From Actinospineispora acaciae DSM 45401 (GTDB lineage: Bacteria; Actinomycetota; Actinomycetes; Mycobacteriales; Pseudonocardiaceae): 64,000 nucleotides of DNA. Below, in pieces: positions 10,549-19,255 of this stretch. Both the position numbers and the translations under genes were made by a program. The stretch spans positions 490,110 through 554,109 of the forward strand of contig NZ_JIAI01000002.1 of NCBI RefSeq assembly GCF_000620785.1. The letters are read 5' to 3'. The notes under the pieces were generated by a model. It was not told the origin of the DNA and did no database searches. It was given only the letters and a program-made list of their open reading frames with translations. The number at the start of each line of letters is the position of its first letter. Position 1 is the stretch's first letter.

Positions 10549-11396
10549 AAGTCGTAGCAGGCCACGGGGTTGTCCACCAGCAGGGCGCGCGGGTCCGGGG
10601 TGATGTCGGCCAGCAGGTCGACCAGGTCGCCGTCGTCGGGCGCGGCGCCGGTGATGTTGGGGTGCGGGAAGTCGGTGCCCCAGAGCACCCGCTCGGGGGC
10701 GTGGCGGGCCAGCAACGCGGCCAGCTCGGCGGCGTCGGACAGGTCGGGCGGGCGCAGCGCCAGCCGGTCGGCGCCGCTGAGCTTGACCCACACCCGGCCG
10801 GTGTCCAGCAGCCGGCGCAGCGCGGTCACGGCGGGAGAGTTGAGGCCGGCGCGCAGGTCCACCCTGGCCATGTGGTCGATCACCACCGGGGCGCCGAGGT
10901 CGCGCACCATCCGTTCGTGCTCGGCGATGCCGTCGCCGGCCACGTGCAGCGCGATGTGCCAGCCGTGCGGGCGGACCAGGTCCACGATCGACGTGATCGT
11001 CTCGGCGCTGGGAGCCGGGCCGAGGTGCGGGGTGAAGTGCAGCCGGGCGCCGCGCACGCCGGCCTCGTGCAGCTCGGCGACCTGGGACGGCGGTGTGGAC
11101 GGGCGGATCAGCGCCACGCCCCGGTAGCGGCCGGCGCCCCGGTGCAGGGCGTCGAGCAGCGAGGCGTGGTCGGTGCCGTGCGCGGCGGACTGGACCAGCA
11201 CGGCCCGGGAGAGCCCGAGCAGCTCGTGCAGTGCCTCCAGGTGCTCCAGCGGCGCCTCGGGCGGGGTGAACGTGCGGTCCGGGGCGTAGGGGAAGCGGTC
11301 GGTCGGCCCGAAGATGTGGCAGTGCGCGTCCACCGCGCCGGGCGGCAGGGACAGCGACGGGCGGTGCGGGTTCGGGTGCGGTCCGGGGTTGCTCAT
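10545..11396 (-). CDS. LigI-like metal-dependent amidohydrolase (pyrone-dicarboxylate lactonase family)
   Basis: 283 aa TIM-barrel hydrolase. DAHCHIFGP carries the first metal-site His pair, and the following FPYAPDRTFTPPEAPLEHL is the diagnostic block of LigI-type enzymes. Later VIDHMA and WGTDFPHPN supply the remaining His and the catalytic Asp. LigI opens 2-pyrone-4,6-dicarboxylate in the protocatechuate 4,5-cleavage pathway; relatives open sulfo- or muconolactones. The start ATG 11396 has GAGGAG 5 bp upstream; an upstream in-frame start at 11408 is less likely. It is the last gene of the dctA-CMD-SDR operon, which supports a role in dicarboxylate lactone catabolism. The exact substrate is inferred. 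Confidence 0.85.
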   Translation of the reverse strand: MSNPGPHPNPHRPSLSLPPGAVDAHCHIFGPTDRFPYAPDRTFTPPEAPLEHLEALHELLGLSRAVLVQSAAHGTDHASLLDALHRGAGRYRGVALIRPSTPPSQVAELHEAGVRGARLHFTPHLGPAPSAETITSIVDLVRPHGWHIALHVAGDGIAEHERMVRDLGAPVVIDHMARVDLRAGLNSPAVTALRRLLDTGRVWVKLSGADRLALRPPDLSDAAELAALLARHAPERVLWGTDFPHPNITGAAPDDGDLVDLLADITPDPRALLVDNPVACYDF

Positions 11397-11414
11397 CAGC
11401 CTCCTCAAGGAACG

Positions 11415-12209
11415 TCAGTCGCAGCGGGCGGTCATGCCGCCGTCCACCACTATCTCGGTGCCCGTCACGAACCGGGCCTCGTCGGAGGCCAGGAACAGCG
11501 CGGCGCACGCGGTGTCCCGGCCGTCGCCGTCCACCGGCAGCGGGATGCGTGCCCGGCGGGCGGCCAGCAGGGCCGAGACGTCGCCGCCGGCGCGCTGCCC
11601 GGCCAGCCGCGCCTCGACCATCGGGGTGTGCAGCTGGCCGGGCACCACGGTGTTCACCCGGATGCGGTGCTCGGCGTACTGGACGGCGGTGACCCGGGAC
11701 AGCTGGATCACCCCGGCCTTGGCCGCCGCGTACCCGACCTGCGCGGAGCCGGTCCAGCGCAGCCCGGAGGTGGACGCGATGTTCACGATCGCGCCGCCGC
11801 CCGCCGAGCGCATCACCGGGATGACCTCGCGGCAGCCGTAGAACGCCGCCGTGAGGTTGACGTCCAGCTGCGCGCGCCAGGTGGCGTCGTCCAGCTCGGC
11901 GGCGCCGCCGGCCCGCGACCCGCCGACGTTGTTGACCAGCACGTCCACCGTGCCGAAGGCGGCCACGGCGGCTTCGATCATGGCGGTCACCTGGGCGGGG
12001 TCGGTGACGTCCGCGGTGTGCGGGCGGACCTCGCCGCGATCAACCAGCTCGCGGGTGGCGGCCAGCGCGGCGGCGTCGCGGTCCACGGCGAGCACCCGCG
12101 CGCCCTCCCGGGCGAACAGCACGGCGGTGGCGCGCCCGTTGCCCCAGCCCGGCCCGACGCTGCCGGCCCCGGTGACCACCGCGACCTTGCCGGCCAGCCG
12201 CCCGGTCAC
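11415..12209 (-). CDS. Short-chain dehydrogenase/reductase
   Basis: 264 aa classical SDR. The cofactor motif is TGAGSVGPGWGNGRATA, a variant with a longer loop, followed by LVNNVGG, the catalytic Ser in NIASTSGL and YAAAK. DRD after the second strand suggests NAD. The GTG start overlaps the upstream CMD-like gene by 4 bp (GTGA), so the genes are coupled. In this operon it probably oxidises a hydroxy-acid or dihydrodiol intermediate before ring or lactone opening; the substrate cannot be read from the sequence. Confidence 0.9.
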   Translation of the reverse strand: MTGRLAGKVAVVTGAGSVGPGWGNGRATAVLFAREGARVLAVDRDAAALAATRELVDRGEVRPHTADVTDPAQVTAMIEAAVAAFGTVDVLVNNVGGSRAGGAAELDDATWRAQLDVNLTAAFYGCREVIPVMRSAGGGAIVNIASTSGLRWTGSAQVGYAAAKAGVIQLSRVTAVQYAEHRIRVNTVVPGQLHTPMVEARLAGQRAGGDVSALLAARRARIPLPVDGDGRDTACAALFLASDEARFVTGTEIVVDGGMTARCD

Positions 12210-12727
12210 GCCACGCCCACCTGCAGTGCGACCAGGAACCGGGACACCAGGTTGTAGGCGCCCACGGTGGCGGTCAGCTCCACGATCCGCCGGTCGTCGA
12301 AGTGCTCGCGCAGCTTGTCGAACAGCTCGTCGGGCACCTGCACGTCCTTGGTCATCGCGTCGGTGTAGTCCCTGGCCAGCCGCAGCCGCTCGCCGAGCAC
12401 CTCGTCGGCGTCCACATCGGGCGGCGCCGGGATCCGGAGCACGGCGATCTGCTCCGCCGTGAGCCCCTCCGCGAGCCCCTCCGGCTCGTGCGCCTGCCAC
12501 TCGTAGTCCGCGCCGTTGAGCGCGGCGACCCGCAGGATGGCCAGCTCGCGCACGTCGCCGGCCAGCTCGCAGCGTCGCCGGATGGCGCCGAGCAGGCTGT
12601 TCCAGCCGTCGGCAACCGGCGGGCTGTGCAGCAGCATCTGGTCCAGCGGGGTCAGCCAGCCGCCGCGTCGCAGCCGAATGCGGTCCGCCACATCACCGTC
12701 GCCGGTGACGTGCTCGATCCGGACCAT
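12206..12727 (-). CDS. Carboxymuconolactone-decarboxylase-family protein without CxxC
   Basis: 173 aa. The core ELAILRVAALNGADYEWQAHEPEGLAEGL matches the carboxymuconolactone decarboxylase fold, with YEWxxH as in PcaC-type enzymes. The AhpD-type CxxC pair is absent, so this is not a peroxidase-type member. The helix VELTATVGAYNLVSRFLVAL closes the domain. It lies between the carrier gene (22 bp gap) and the SDR gene (4 bp overlap). A decarboxylase or lactone-processing role in the same pathway fits. Confidence 0.85.
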   Translation of the reverse strand: MVRIEHVTGDGDVADRIRLRRGGWLTPLDQMLLHSPPVADGWNSLLGAIRRRCELAGDVRELAILRVAALNGADYEWQAHEPEGLAEGLTAEQIAVLRIPAPPDVDADEVLGERLRLARDYTDAMTKDVQVPDELFDKLREHFDDRRIVELTATVGAYNLVSRFLVALQVGVA

Positions 12728-12749
12728 CGAACCTCCTTCTCGTCGTGGG

Positions 12750-14066
12750 TCAGGAACTGCGCTCGGTCGCGAGCGGAGCGTTTTCCAGCGGTTCGGAACC
12801 GGACAGCCGCGCGTTGACCTTGGGCACGTCGAGCTGGTTCTCCCAGCGGGCCACCACCAGGCTGCCCATCATCTGCCCGCACAGGCTGACCAGCCCGCGC
12901 ATGGTGGACAGGAACCGGTCCACGCCCAGGATCAGCATGATGCCGACCACCGGAACCGCGCCGGTGGAGGACAGCGTGGCGGCCAGGATCACGAACCCGG
13001 CCCCGGCCACCCCCGCGCTGCCCTTCGAGGTGATCAGGAACACCGCGAGCAGGCCCAGCTGCTGCCACAGCGACAGCTCGATGCCGAACGCCTGCCCGAT
13101 GTACAGCGAGGCGAACCCCAGGTACAGGCACACCCCGTCGCCGTTGAACGCGTACCCGGACGGCACGACCAGCCCGACGATCCGCTTCGGCGCGCCCAGC
13201 CGCTGCAGCTTGGTCATCAGCTGCGGCATCACCGCCTCGTAGTTCGCGGTGCCCAGCGTGATCAGCAGCTCGTCCTTGAAGTACCGGGCGATGGGCAGGA
13301 ACCGCAGCCCGCACATCCGCGCCACCAGCCCGAAGAACGCCACGGCGAACACCACGCCCGCGATCCAGAACAGCGCGACGAACGCGCCGAGGCTGACCAG
13401 CGTGCCCACCCCGAACTTGCCGGTGGTGTACGCCATCGCGCCGAACGCCCCGAGCGGCGCCAGGTACATGACCATCCGCACCACGCCGAACGTCGCCTCG
13501 CCGACCAGCTCCACGCCGCGCACCAGCGGTTCGCCGCGCTCGCCCATCAGCTTGATCGCCACCGCGAACACCAGCGAGATCAGCAGCACCTGCAGCACGT
13601 TTCCCTCGGTGAACGCGCTGACCGCCGTCTTCGGGATGATGTCGACGATGAAGTCGTACCAGTGCTGATGCTCGCCGGTCTGCACGTACTGCGCGGCGGA
13701 CCCGGACAGCTTGAGGTCGGCGGGGTTGGCGTGCACGGTGCGCCCCGGGGCGAACACGTCCATCACGATCAGCCCGAAGATCAGCGCCACCGTGGTGGCC
13801 ACCTCGAAGTAGACCAGCGCCTTCACCCCGACCCGGCCCACGCTGGTGAGCTGGCCGGCCGAGGCCACGCCGGTGACGATGGTGCAGAACACCACCGGCG
13901 CGATCAGCATCTGGATCAGCGCGATGAACCCGGTGCCGACCGGCTGCAGCGAGGCGCCGACGTCCGGCGCGACCAGCCCGAGCGCGGCTCCCAGCACGAT
14001 CGCCACCAACACCGTCACGTACAGCTTCGTGGTGAACGCACCGCGCAGGAACAAGCGGACGGACAT
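12750..14066 (-). CDS. dctA: DctA-type dicarboxylate/proton (sodium) symporter
   Basis: 438 aa, DAACS family. It shows the N-terminal LYVTVLVAIVLGAALG helix, the re-entrant Ser-rich hairpin region and substrate-site motifs ITLGTANYEAVMPQL, PSGYAFNGDGVCLYL and TSKGSAGVAGAGFV, as in bacterial C4-dicarboxylate carriers. The ATG at 14066 has GGAG at good spacing. It is the first gene of an operon with the CMD-like, SDR and LigI-like genes, so its substrate may be an aromatic-derived or other dicarboxylate rather than succinate. Repeats at 14085-14118 just upstream are candidate operators. Confidence 0.9.
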   Translation of the reverse strand: MSVRLFLRGAFTTKLYVTVLVAIVLGAALGLVAPDVGASLQPVGTGFIALIQMLIAPVVFCTIVTGVASAGQLTSVGRVGVKALVYFEVATTVALIFGLIVMDVFAPGRTVHANPADLKLSGSAAQYVQTGEHQHWYDFIVDIIPKTAVSAFTEGNVLQVLLISLVFAVAIKLMGERGEPLVRGVELVGEATFGVVRMVMYLAPLGAFGAMAYTTGKFGVGTLVSLGAFVALFWIAGVVFAVAFFGLVARMCGLRFLPIARYFKDELLITLGTANYEAVMPQLMTKLQRLGAPKRIVGLVVPSGYAFNGDGVCLYLGFASLYIGQAFGIELSLWQQLGLLAVFLITSKGSAGVAGAGFVILAATLSSTGAVPVVGIMLILGVDRFLSTMRGLVSLCGQMMGSLVVARWENQLDVPKVNARLSGSEPLENAPLATERSS

Positions 14067-14084
14067 TGTCGGCTCCAGTTCGAC

Positions 14085-14118
14085 TGACGTACAGATGCTC
14101 GTCTGACGTACGAGCATC
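14085..14118. promoter_or_regulatory. Operator-like repeats upstream of dctA
   Basis: Two direct copies of TGACGTAC (14085-14092 and 14104-14111) lie 19 bp apart, roughly two helical turns. They interleave with a perfect 9-bp inverted repeat GATGCTCGT/ACGAGCATC (14094-14102 and 14110-14118). This is the only structured sequence in the dctA promoter and is a good candidate site for the IclR regulator. Confidence 0.5.
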
Positions 14119-14220
14119 ATGACGGCCGTCCACCCCGAACGTCAACCAGCAGCCCCAACCTCGGGCGCGGCGCCAGGGTCGGATACGGCGCTGGTGCGCG
14201 CTGGTGGAGAGGTGGCGTTC

Positions 14221-15084
14221 GTGGAACCGTTGCGGGACGGCGATCCGGGTGAGGTGGGGCGGTACCGGTTGGTCGGCCGGCTCCATGCGAACGACAACTG
14301 TGAGGTGTTCCTCGGCCGTGCGCCCGACGGCGTCCTGGCCGCCGTGCGGGTGATGCACGCGAGCCATGCCCTCAGCGCCCGGTTCCGGGCCCGGTTCGCC
14401 CGGGAGGTCGCCCTGGTCGCCGCGATCCGGACGCCGTGGGCGGCCCCCGTGCTCGACAGCGACGCGGAGGCGGCCACACCGTGGGTTGCCAGTGAGTACG
14501 TCGCGGGCCCCGCGCTGGCCGAGGTGGTGGCGCGGACCGGGCCGTTGCCCGAGGCGCAGGTCGGGGTGATCGGGGCCCGGCTGGCCGCCGCGCTCGCCGA
14601 GCTGCACGCCCTCGGCGGGTTGCACGGCGACCTGAAGCCGTCCCACGTGCTGATCGCCGCGGACGGCCCTCGGCTGATCGACTTCGAGGTCGGCCGGGCC
14701 GTGGACGCCACGGCCACGCTCATCGGCGCGAGGTTGAGCGTGCCGGCGTTCACCTCGCCCGAGCAGGCCCTCGGCGAGGACGCCGTGCCGGCCTCCGACG
14801 TGTTCTCGCTGGCCGGCGTGCTGGCGTACGCCGCGAGCGGGCGCGAGCCGTTCGGCCTGACCGGCAACCCGGTGGCGATGGTGCGCCGTATCACCGACGA
14901 GCACCCCGAGCTGTCCGGGGTGCCGCACGCGCTGGCCCGGGTGCTGCAGCCCTGCCTGGCCAAGCAGCCCGCCACCCGGCCGACCGCCGCCGACCTGGTG
15001 ACCCGGTTCGCCAGGTGGGCGCGGGCACCGCTCGCCGAGGCGTGGCCGAGCGGCCACCAGGACCTGTGGATCGAGACGTTCTGA
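14221..15084 (+). CDS. Serine/threonine pseudokinase, first of a three-kinase array
   Basis: 287 aa, kinase fold only. Against its two neighbours, every key position is altered: the glycine loop reads LHANDNCEVFLG instead of LGSGGMGEVFLG, the VAVK Lys is Arg (AAVRVM, residue 43), HRD is HGD, DLKPSN is DLKPSH, and DFG is DFE. The fold positions APE-like SPEQALGED and SDVFSLAGVLAYAASG are intact. It is probably catalytically dead but still folded, perhaps a scaffold or regulator of the adjacent kinases. GTG 14221 is chosen because GGAGAGG lies 8 bp upstream and the start aligns with the second kinase (VExLRxGDP). An in-frame ATG at 14119 would extend it over the dctA operator. Confidence 0.85.
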   Translation: MEPLRDGDPGEVGRYRLVGRLHANDNCEVFLGRAPDGVLAAVRVMHASHALSARFRARFAREVALVAAIRTPWAAPVLDSDAEAATPWVASEYVAGPALAEVVARTGPLPEAQVGVIGARLAAALAELHALGGLHGDLKPSHVLIAADGPRLIDFEVGRAVDATATLIGARLSVPAFTSPEQALGEDAVPASDVFSLAGVLAYAASGREPFGLTGNPVAMVRRITDEHPELSGVPHALARVLQPCLAKQPATRPTAADLVTRFARWARAPLAEAWPSGHQDLWIETF

Positions 15085-15131
15085 GCGCCGTGGCCCCCAA
15101 CCGCGGGGCCGGCGGCGGGGTCGAGTACGGC

Positions 15132-17213
15132 GTGGAGTCATTGCGCGCCGGCGATCCGGCTGGGGTGGGTCCGTACCGGCTGCTCGGCCGGCTGGGTTCC
15201 GGCGGTATGGGGGAGGTGTTCCTGGGCAGCCGCGAGGACGGCCGGCTGGCCGCGGTGAAGATGGTGCACACCGCGCTGGCCGGCGACGCCCGGTTCCGGG
15301 TCCGGTTCGCCAGGGAGGTCACCACCGCGTGGGCCGTCGGTGGCCCCTGGGTTGCCGCCGTGCTGGACGCCGACCCGGCCGCCCCGGTGCCCTGGCTGGC
15401 GACCGAGTTCGTCGCCGGGCCGTCGCTGGACCGGGCGGTGGAGGTCGGGGGCCCGCTGCCGCCCGGGATCGCTGCCGTGACGGGCGTCCGGCTGGCCGGC
15501 GCGCTGGCCCGGTTGCACGCCCGGGGCGTGGTGCATCGGGACCTCAAGCCGTCCAACGTGCTGCTCACCGCCGGTGGCCCGCGCCTGATCGACTTCGGCA
15601 TCGCGCGCGCCCTCGACGCGACGGCGATCACCCAGACCGGGACGGTGCTGGGCCCGCCGGGGTTCATGTCCCCGGAGCAGGCCCTCGGCGAGGAGGTGGG
15701 GCCGGCCGGCGACGTGTTCTCGCTGGCCGCCGTGCTCGCCTACGCCATCACCGGGCGCGGCCCGTTCGGCGAGGCCGGCAACCCCGTCGTGCTGATGCGC
15801 CGGGTCATCGACGACGAGCCGGACCTGGCCGGCGTCCCCGACGACCTCCGCGAGCCGCTGCAACGATGCCTGGCGAAGGCGCCGTCGGACCGGGTCGGCG
15901 CCGACGAGCTGGCCGACCTGCTGGCCGCTCACCAGGGCACCGAGGAGGGCTGGCCGCCGCCGGAGCTGGCCCGGCTGATGACGGCGCCGCCGCTGCCCGC
16001 CGTGCCGCCGGCACCGGGGGCACCGGGGACACCGGAGGCACGGCCGCGGCGGCCGCTCGGTCGCAGGGCGGTGCTCACCGGCGTCGGTGGGACGGCGCTC
16101 GCCGGCCTGGTCGCCGCCGCGCTCGCCCCCCGTGCCGAGGTCGTCCCCCGTATCGAGGTCGTCCGCCCTGAGGTCGTGCCCCTGCCCTCGCCGCCGCCCG
16201 GTACGGGCGCGCTGTGGACGTTCCGGGCCATCGACCGGGTCAGCGCCCTGGAGGTGGCCGGCGACACGGTGTTCGTCGGGGCCGGGGCCACCGTCACCGG
16301 GCTGGACGCCGCCACCGGACGGCAACGCTGGCTGCACAACGTCATTCTGGACGGCACCGGGCGGCTGGGCAGTGAGGTCACGCTGAGCGCGAACCCGGAT
16401 GTGGTGTACGTGTCGACCGGGGGCAGCGTGGTGGCGCTGGACGCGGCGACCGGACAGCGGCGTTGGGCAACCCACATGGGGTACATCCCGCCGTACGAGG
16501 CAGTGGTTGGCGTGCGGGTCGCGGCGGCCGAGGACGTGGCCTATGCCACGGCGGCCAACAGGGTCGTCGCGCTGGATTCCGCGACCGGGCAGGTCCGCTG
16601 GACCCACCTGGTGGCACGGCGGTTCGCCGGCTCGCCCCGGGCGGAGGGCGGCCGAGTGTTCGTCACCTCCGACGCGGACATCGAGGCGCTCGACAGGGCC
16701 ACCGGTGCGCCGCTGTGGCGCCGCGGCACCGGCGCGGAGTACTCCAGCTACCTCGCCGTGTCCGGGGGCCTCGTGGTGCAGACCAGCTGGCTGCTCGGGG
16801 TGGTCTGCGTCGACGCCGCGACCGGTGCGCCGCGATGGAAGGTCGACGGCGACCGGGTGCTCGGGCGGAACTCGGTTCCGGTGGTCGCGGGCGGGGTCGT
16901 CCTGATGTCCGGCCGCGACGAGCGGATCCATGCGCTGGAGCTGGACACCGGCACCGAGCGGTGGGCGCGGCCGGACCAGGCCGCCGGTGCCGGCACGGCG
17001 AACCTGACGCCGGCCGCCGACGGCGGGACCGCCTTCACCGGCAACTCCACGAACGGCCGGGTCTACGCGTTCGACCTGGCGACCGGGGCCACCCGCTGGC
17101 GGTACCGGACGGGCGCCGAGCTGACCGGGATCAACTACCTCGCCGCCCGCGCCGGCACCGTGTACCTGGCCGGGATCAGCAGCCCGACCGTGCAGGCGGT
17201 GAGGTCGGCATGA
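15132..17213 (+). CDS. Membrane Ser/Thr protein kinase with PQQ-type beta-propeller sensor
   Basis: About 693 aa. It has an intact kinase domain (about 1-265): GSGGMGEVFLG, AAVKMVH, VVHRDLKPSNVLL, DFGIARA, GFMSPEQAL. A Pro-rich linker and a Tat-like/transmembrane stretch (LGRRAVLTGVGGTALAG) follow. The outer domain has seven PQQ-like blades, each ending in a [TS]G-x-x-R/L-W tag (TGRQRW, TGQRRW, TGQVRW, TGAPLW, TGAPRW, TGTERW, TGATRW). Such proteins sense something outside the membrane and phosphorylate Ser/Thr inside. GTG 15132 is chosen by alignment with the pseudokinase start; GTG 15090 is possible. The stop overlaps the next start as ATGA. Confidence 0.9.
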   Translation: MESLRAGDPAGVGPYRLLGRLGSGGMGEVFLGSREDGRLAAVKMVHTALAGDARFRVRFAREVTTAWAVGGPWVAAVLDADPAAPVPWLATEFVAGPSLDRAVEVGGPLPPGIAAVTGVRLAGALARLHARGVVHRDLKPSNVLLTAGGPRLIDFGIARALDATAITQTGTVLGPPGFMSPEQALGEEVGPAGDVFSLAAVLAYAITGRGPFGEAGNPVVLMRRVIDDEPDLAGVPDDLREPLQRCLAKAPSDRVGADELADLLAAHQGTEEGWPPPELARLMTAPPLPAVPPAPGAPGTPEARPRRPLGRRAVLTGVGGTALAGLVAAALAPRAEVVPRIEVVRPEVVPLPSPPPGTGALWTFRAIDRVSALEVAGDTVFVGAGATVTGLDAATGRQRWLHNVILDGTGRLGSEVTLSANPDVVYVSTGGSVVALDAATGQRRWATHMGYIPPYEAVVGVRVAAAEDVAYATAANRVVALDSATGQVRWTHLVARRFAGSPRAEGGRVFVTSDADIEALDRATGAPLWRRGTGAEYSSYLAVSGGLVVQTSWLLGVVCVDAATGAPRWKVDGDRVLGRNSVPVVAGGVVLMSGRDERIHALELDTGTERWARPDQAAGAGTANLTPAADGGTAFTGNSTNGRVYAFDLATGATRWRYRTGAELTGINYLAARAGTVYLAGISSPTVQAVRSA

Positions 17214-19252
17214 GCGTCGGGGCACAGGTGGCGCCGCTGCGCCCGTCCGACCCGACGGCGGTCGGCCCGTACCGGCTGCTCGGGCGGCTGGGCGCGGGCG
17301 GCATGGGGGAGGTGTTCCTGGGCCGGGGCGGCGGCCGGCTGGCGGCGGTGAAGGTGGTGCACCGGGCGCTCGCCGCACAGGAGCGGTTCCGCGAGCGGTT
17401 CGCGCGCGAGGTCGCCACGGTGCGGGCGATCGACGCCCCGTGGGCCTCGGCCGTGATCGACGCCGATGCCTCGGGGCCGAGGCCGTGGCTGGCCACCGAG
17501 TACGTCGCCGGGCCGTCGCTGGAGCACGCGGTGTCCTCGGCCGGCCCGCTGCCGGGGATCGAGGTGGCCGCGCTCGCCGCCCGGCTGGCCGGGGCGCTGG
17601 CCGAGCTGCACCCGCTCGGGGTTGTGCACCGCGACCTGAAGCCGTCGAACGTGCTGCTCGGCGCCGATGCCCCCAAGCTCATCGACTTCGGCCTGGCCAG
17701 GGCCGTCGACGACGCCGCCGTGACCCAGACCGGCCTGGTGCTGGGCACGCCCGCCTACATGTCGCCCGAGCAGGCGCTCGGCGCCGAGGTGGGCCCGGCC
17801 TCGGACCTGTTCTCGCTGGCGTCCGTGCTGGTCCACGCCGCGACCGGGGTCGGCCCGTTCGGCACCGCGAGCAACCCGGTTGCGATGCTGCGGCGGGTCT
17901 GCGACCAGGAGCCGGAGCTGGCCGAGGCGCCGGAGTGGCTGCGGCTGCTGGCGCGGGCGTGCCTGGCCAAGGACCCGGCCGCCCGGCCCACCGCCGCCGC
18001 GCTGGCCGGCCGGCTCGCCCGGCTGCCCGGCGCCGGTCGGGCGCCGTGGCCGCCGCCGGTGACCGCCGCGCGCATCGATGGGCTGTCCACCTCGGGGCCG
18101 CGCCGGCTCGACCGGAGGGCGCTGCTGGGCGGGCTCACCCTCGGGGCCGGCGCGGCCGTCGTCGCGGCAGTGGCGTGGGCGGCCGGCACCACGAGCCCCG
18201 ACCCGTTCGCGGCCGGCCCGGCCGCCGGCCGGCTGCGCTGGAAGGCCCCGCTCGGGGCGGGGGTGGACCACGTGGCCGTCACCGACCGCGTGGTGTACGC
18301 GTCGGCCCAGGACAGCGCCGTCTACGCGCTGGACGCGGCCACCGGCCGTCAACTGTGGACGTTCACCACCCGGCACGTTCCGAGGCGGCCGATCCCCGTC
18401 GGCGGCACCGTCTACTTCGACGACGGCACCTACGCCTATGCGCTTGACGCGGGCACCGGGCGGCTGCGCTGGGACAAGGAGTTCGCGAGGATCACCTCGG
18501 CGAGCGGGGACACCCCGGTCGGGGTGATCTACGAGCACAACGTGTACACCGCCGTCGGGTACGACCCGTCGCGCGGCGACGTGCGGTGGCGGTACCCGTT
18601 TCCGGCCGACGACAGCCACGCCGACACCCCGACGGTGGCGGCCGACGGCCTGGTGCACCTGGCGTTCGACGCCACCCTGGTGACCCTGAACGGCGCGACC
18701 GGCATCCCGCTGTGGCAACTCCTGTGGCGAGGGGGCTGGCGGCGCAGGGTCGCGGTCACCGACGGCAAGGTCTTCGGCCTGGCCGACGGCGCCGTGGCGG
18801 CCTGGGGCGCACGCTCGGGGGTGGAGCTCTGGCGCAGCCCGCTCGAGGACGGCTTCACGGGCGGGCTGGTCGCCGCCGACCACACCGTCTACCACAGCGG
18901 CGGCTCCACGCTCACCGCCTGGGACGCGAACACCGGACAGGCGCGCTGGCGGGTGCCCGACGCGCCGGTTGGCGGCTTCGCGAGCCTCGACACCGTGCCG
19001 GCCGCGCTGGACGACACCCTCTACGCCGTCCAGCGGCGCATCGAGCGGTCCGCCCCGAGGGTGGTGCTGACCGCGCGCTCCACCGGCACCGGCGACGAGC
19101 GCTGGGACGTGCCGCTCGACGGGACGGACGCCGAGGGCGGTTCGCTGTCCTTCTCGACCCCGATGACCGCCGGTGGCGCCGTCTTCTTCGGCTCCGGGCC
19201 CGCTCAGGAGAGCACCCGCGACGGCGCCGTCTACGCGGTGGAGCTGGCCTGA
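17210..19252 (+). CDS. Membrane Ser/Thr protein kinase with PQQ-type beta-propeller sensor, third of array
   Basis: 680 aa. The kinase domain is intact: GAGGMGEVFLG, AAVKVVH, VVHRDLKPSNVLL, DFGLARA, AYMSPEQAL. RRLDRRALLGG precedes a hydrophobic segment (about residues 295-325), followed by an outer propeller with about eight PQQ-like tags (TGRQLW, TGRLRW, TGIPLW, SGVELW, TGQARW, TGDERW and others). It is closely related to the preceding gene and its ATG overlaps that gene's stop by 4 bp. The three genes arose by duplication, with the first having lost catalytic residues and its sensor. The ligand is unknown. Confidence 0.92.
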   Translation: MSVGAQVAPLRPSDPTAVGPYRLLGRLGAGGMGEVFLGRGGGRLAAVKVVHRALAAQERFRERFAREVATVRAIDAPWASAVIDADASGPRPWLATEYVAGPSLEHAVSSAGPLPGIEVAALAARLAGALAELHPLGVVHRDLKPSNVLLGADAPKLIDFGLARAVDDAAVTQTGLVLGTPAYMSPEQALGAEVGPASDLFSLASVLVHAATGVGPFGTASNPVAMLRRVCDQEPELAEAPEWLRLLARACLAKDPAARPTAAALAGRLARLPGAGRAPWPPPVTAARIDGLSTSGPRRLDRRALLGGLTLGAGAAVVAAVAWAAGTTSPDPFAAGPAAGRLRWKAPLGAGVDHVAVTDRVVYASAQDSAVYALDAATGRQLWTFTTRHVPRRPIPVGGTVYFDDGTYAYALDAGTGRLRWDKEFARITSASGDTPVGVIYEHNVYTAVGYDPSRGDVRWRYPFPADDSHADTPTVAADGLVHLAFDATLVTLNGATGIPLWQLLWRGGWRRRVAVTDGKVFGLADGAVAAWGARSGVELWRSPLEDGFTGGLVAADHTVYHSGGSTLTAWDANTGQARWRVPDAPVGGFASLDTVPAALDDTLYAVQRRIERSAPRVVLTARSTGTGDERWDVPLDGTDAEGGSLSFSTPMTAGGAVFFGSGPAQESTRDGAVYAVELA

Positions 19253-19255
19253 GCC

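Noticed and set aside
10023-12257. A 744-codon open frame on the plus strand across IclR, LigI-like and SDR genes
   Set aside because: Its translation is rich in Gly, Arg, Val and His without any domain. The opposite strand holds clear enzyme genes. It is a shadow of high GC at third positions.
14119-14220. N-terminal extension of the pseudokinase from ATG 14119
   Set aside because: The segment is low-complexity, would overlap the dctA operator and has no ribosome binding site; the internal GTG aligns with the paralogue.
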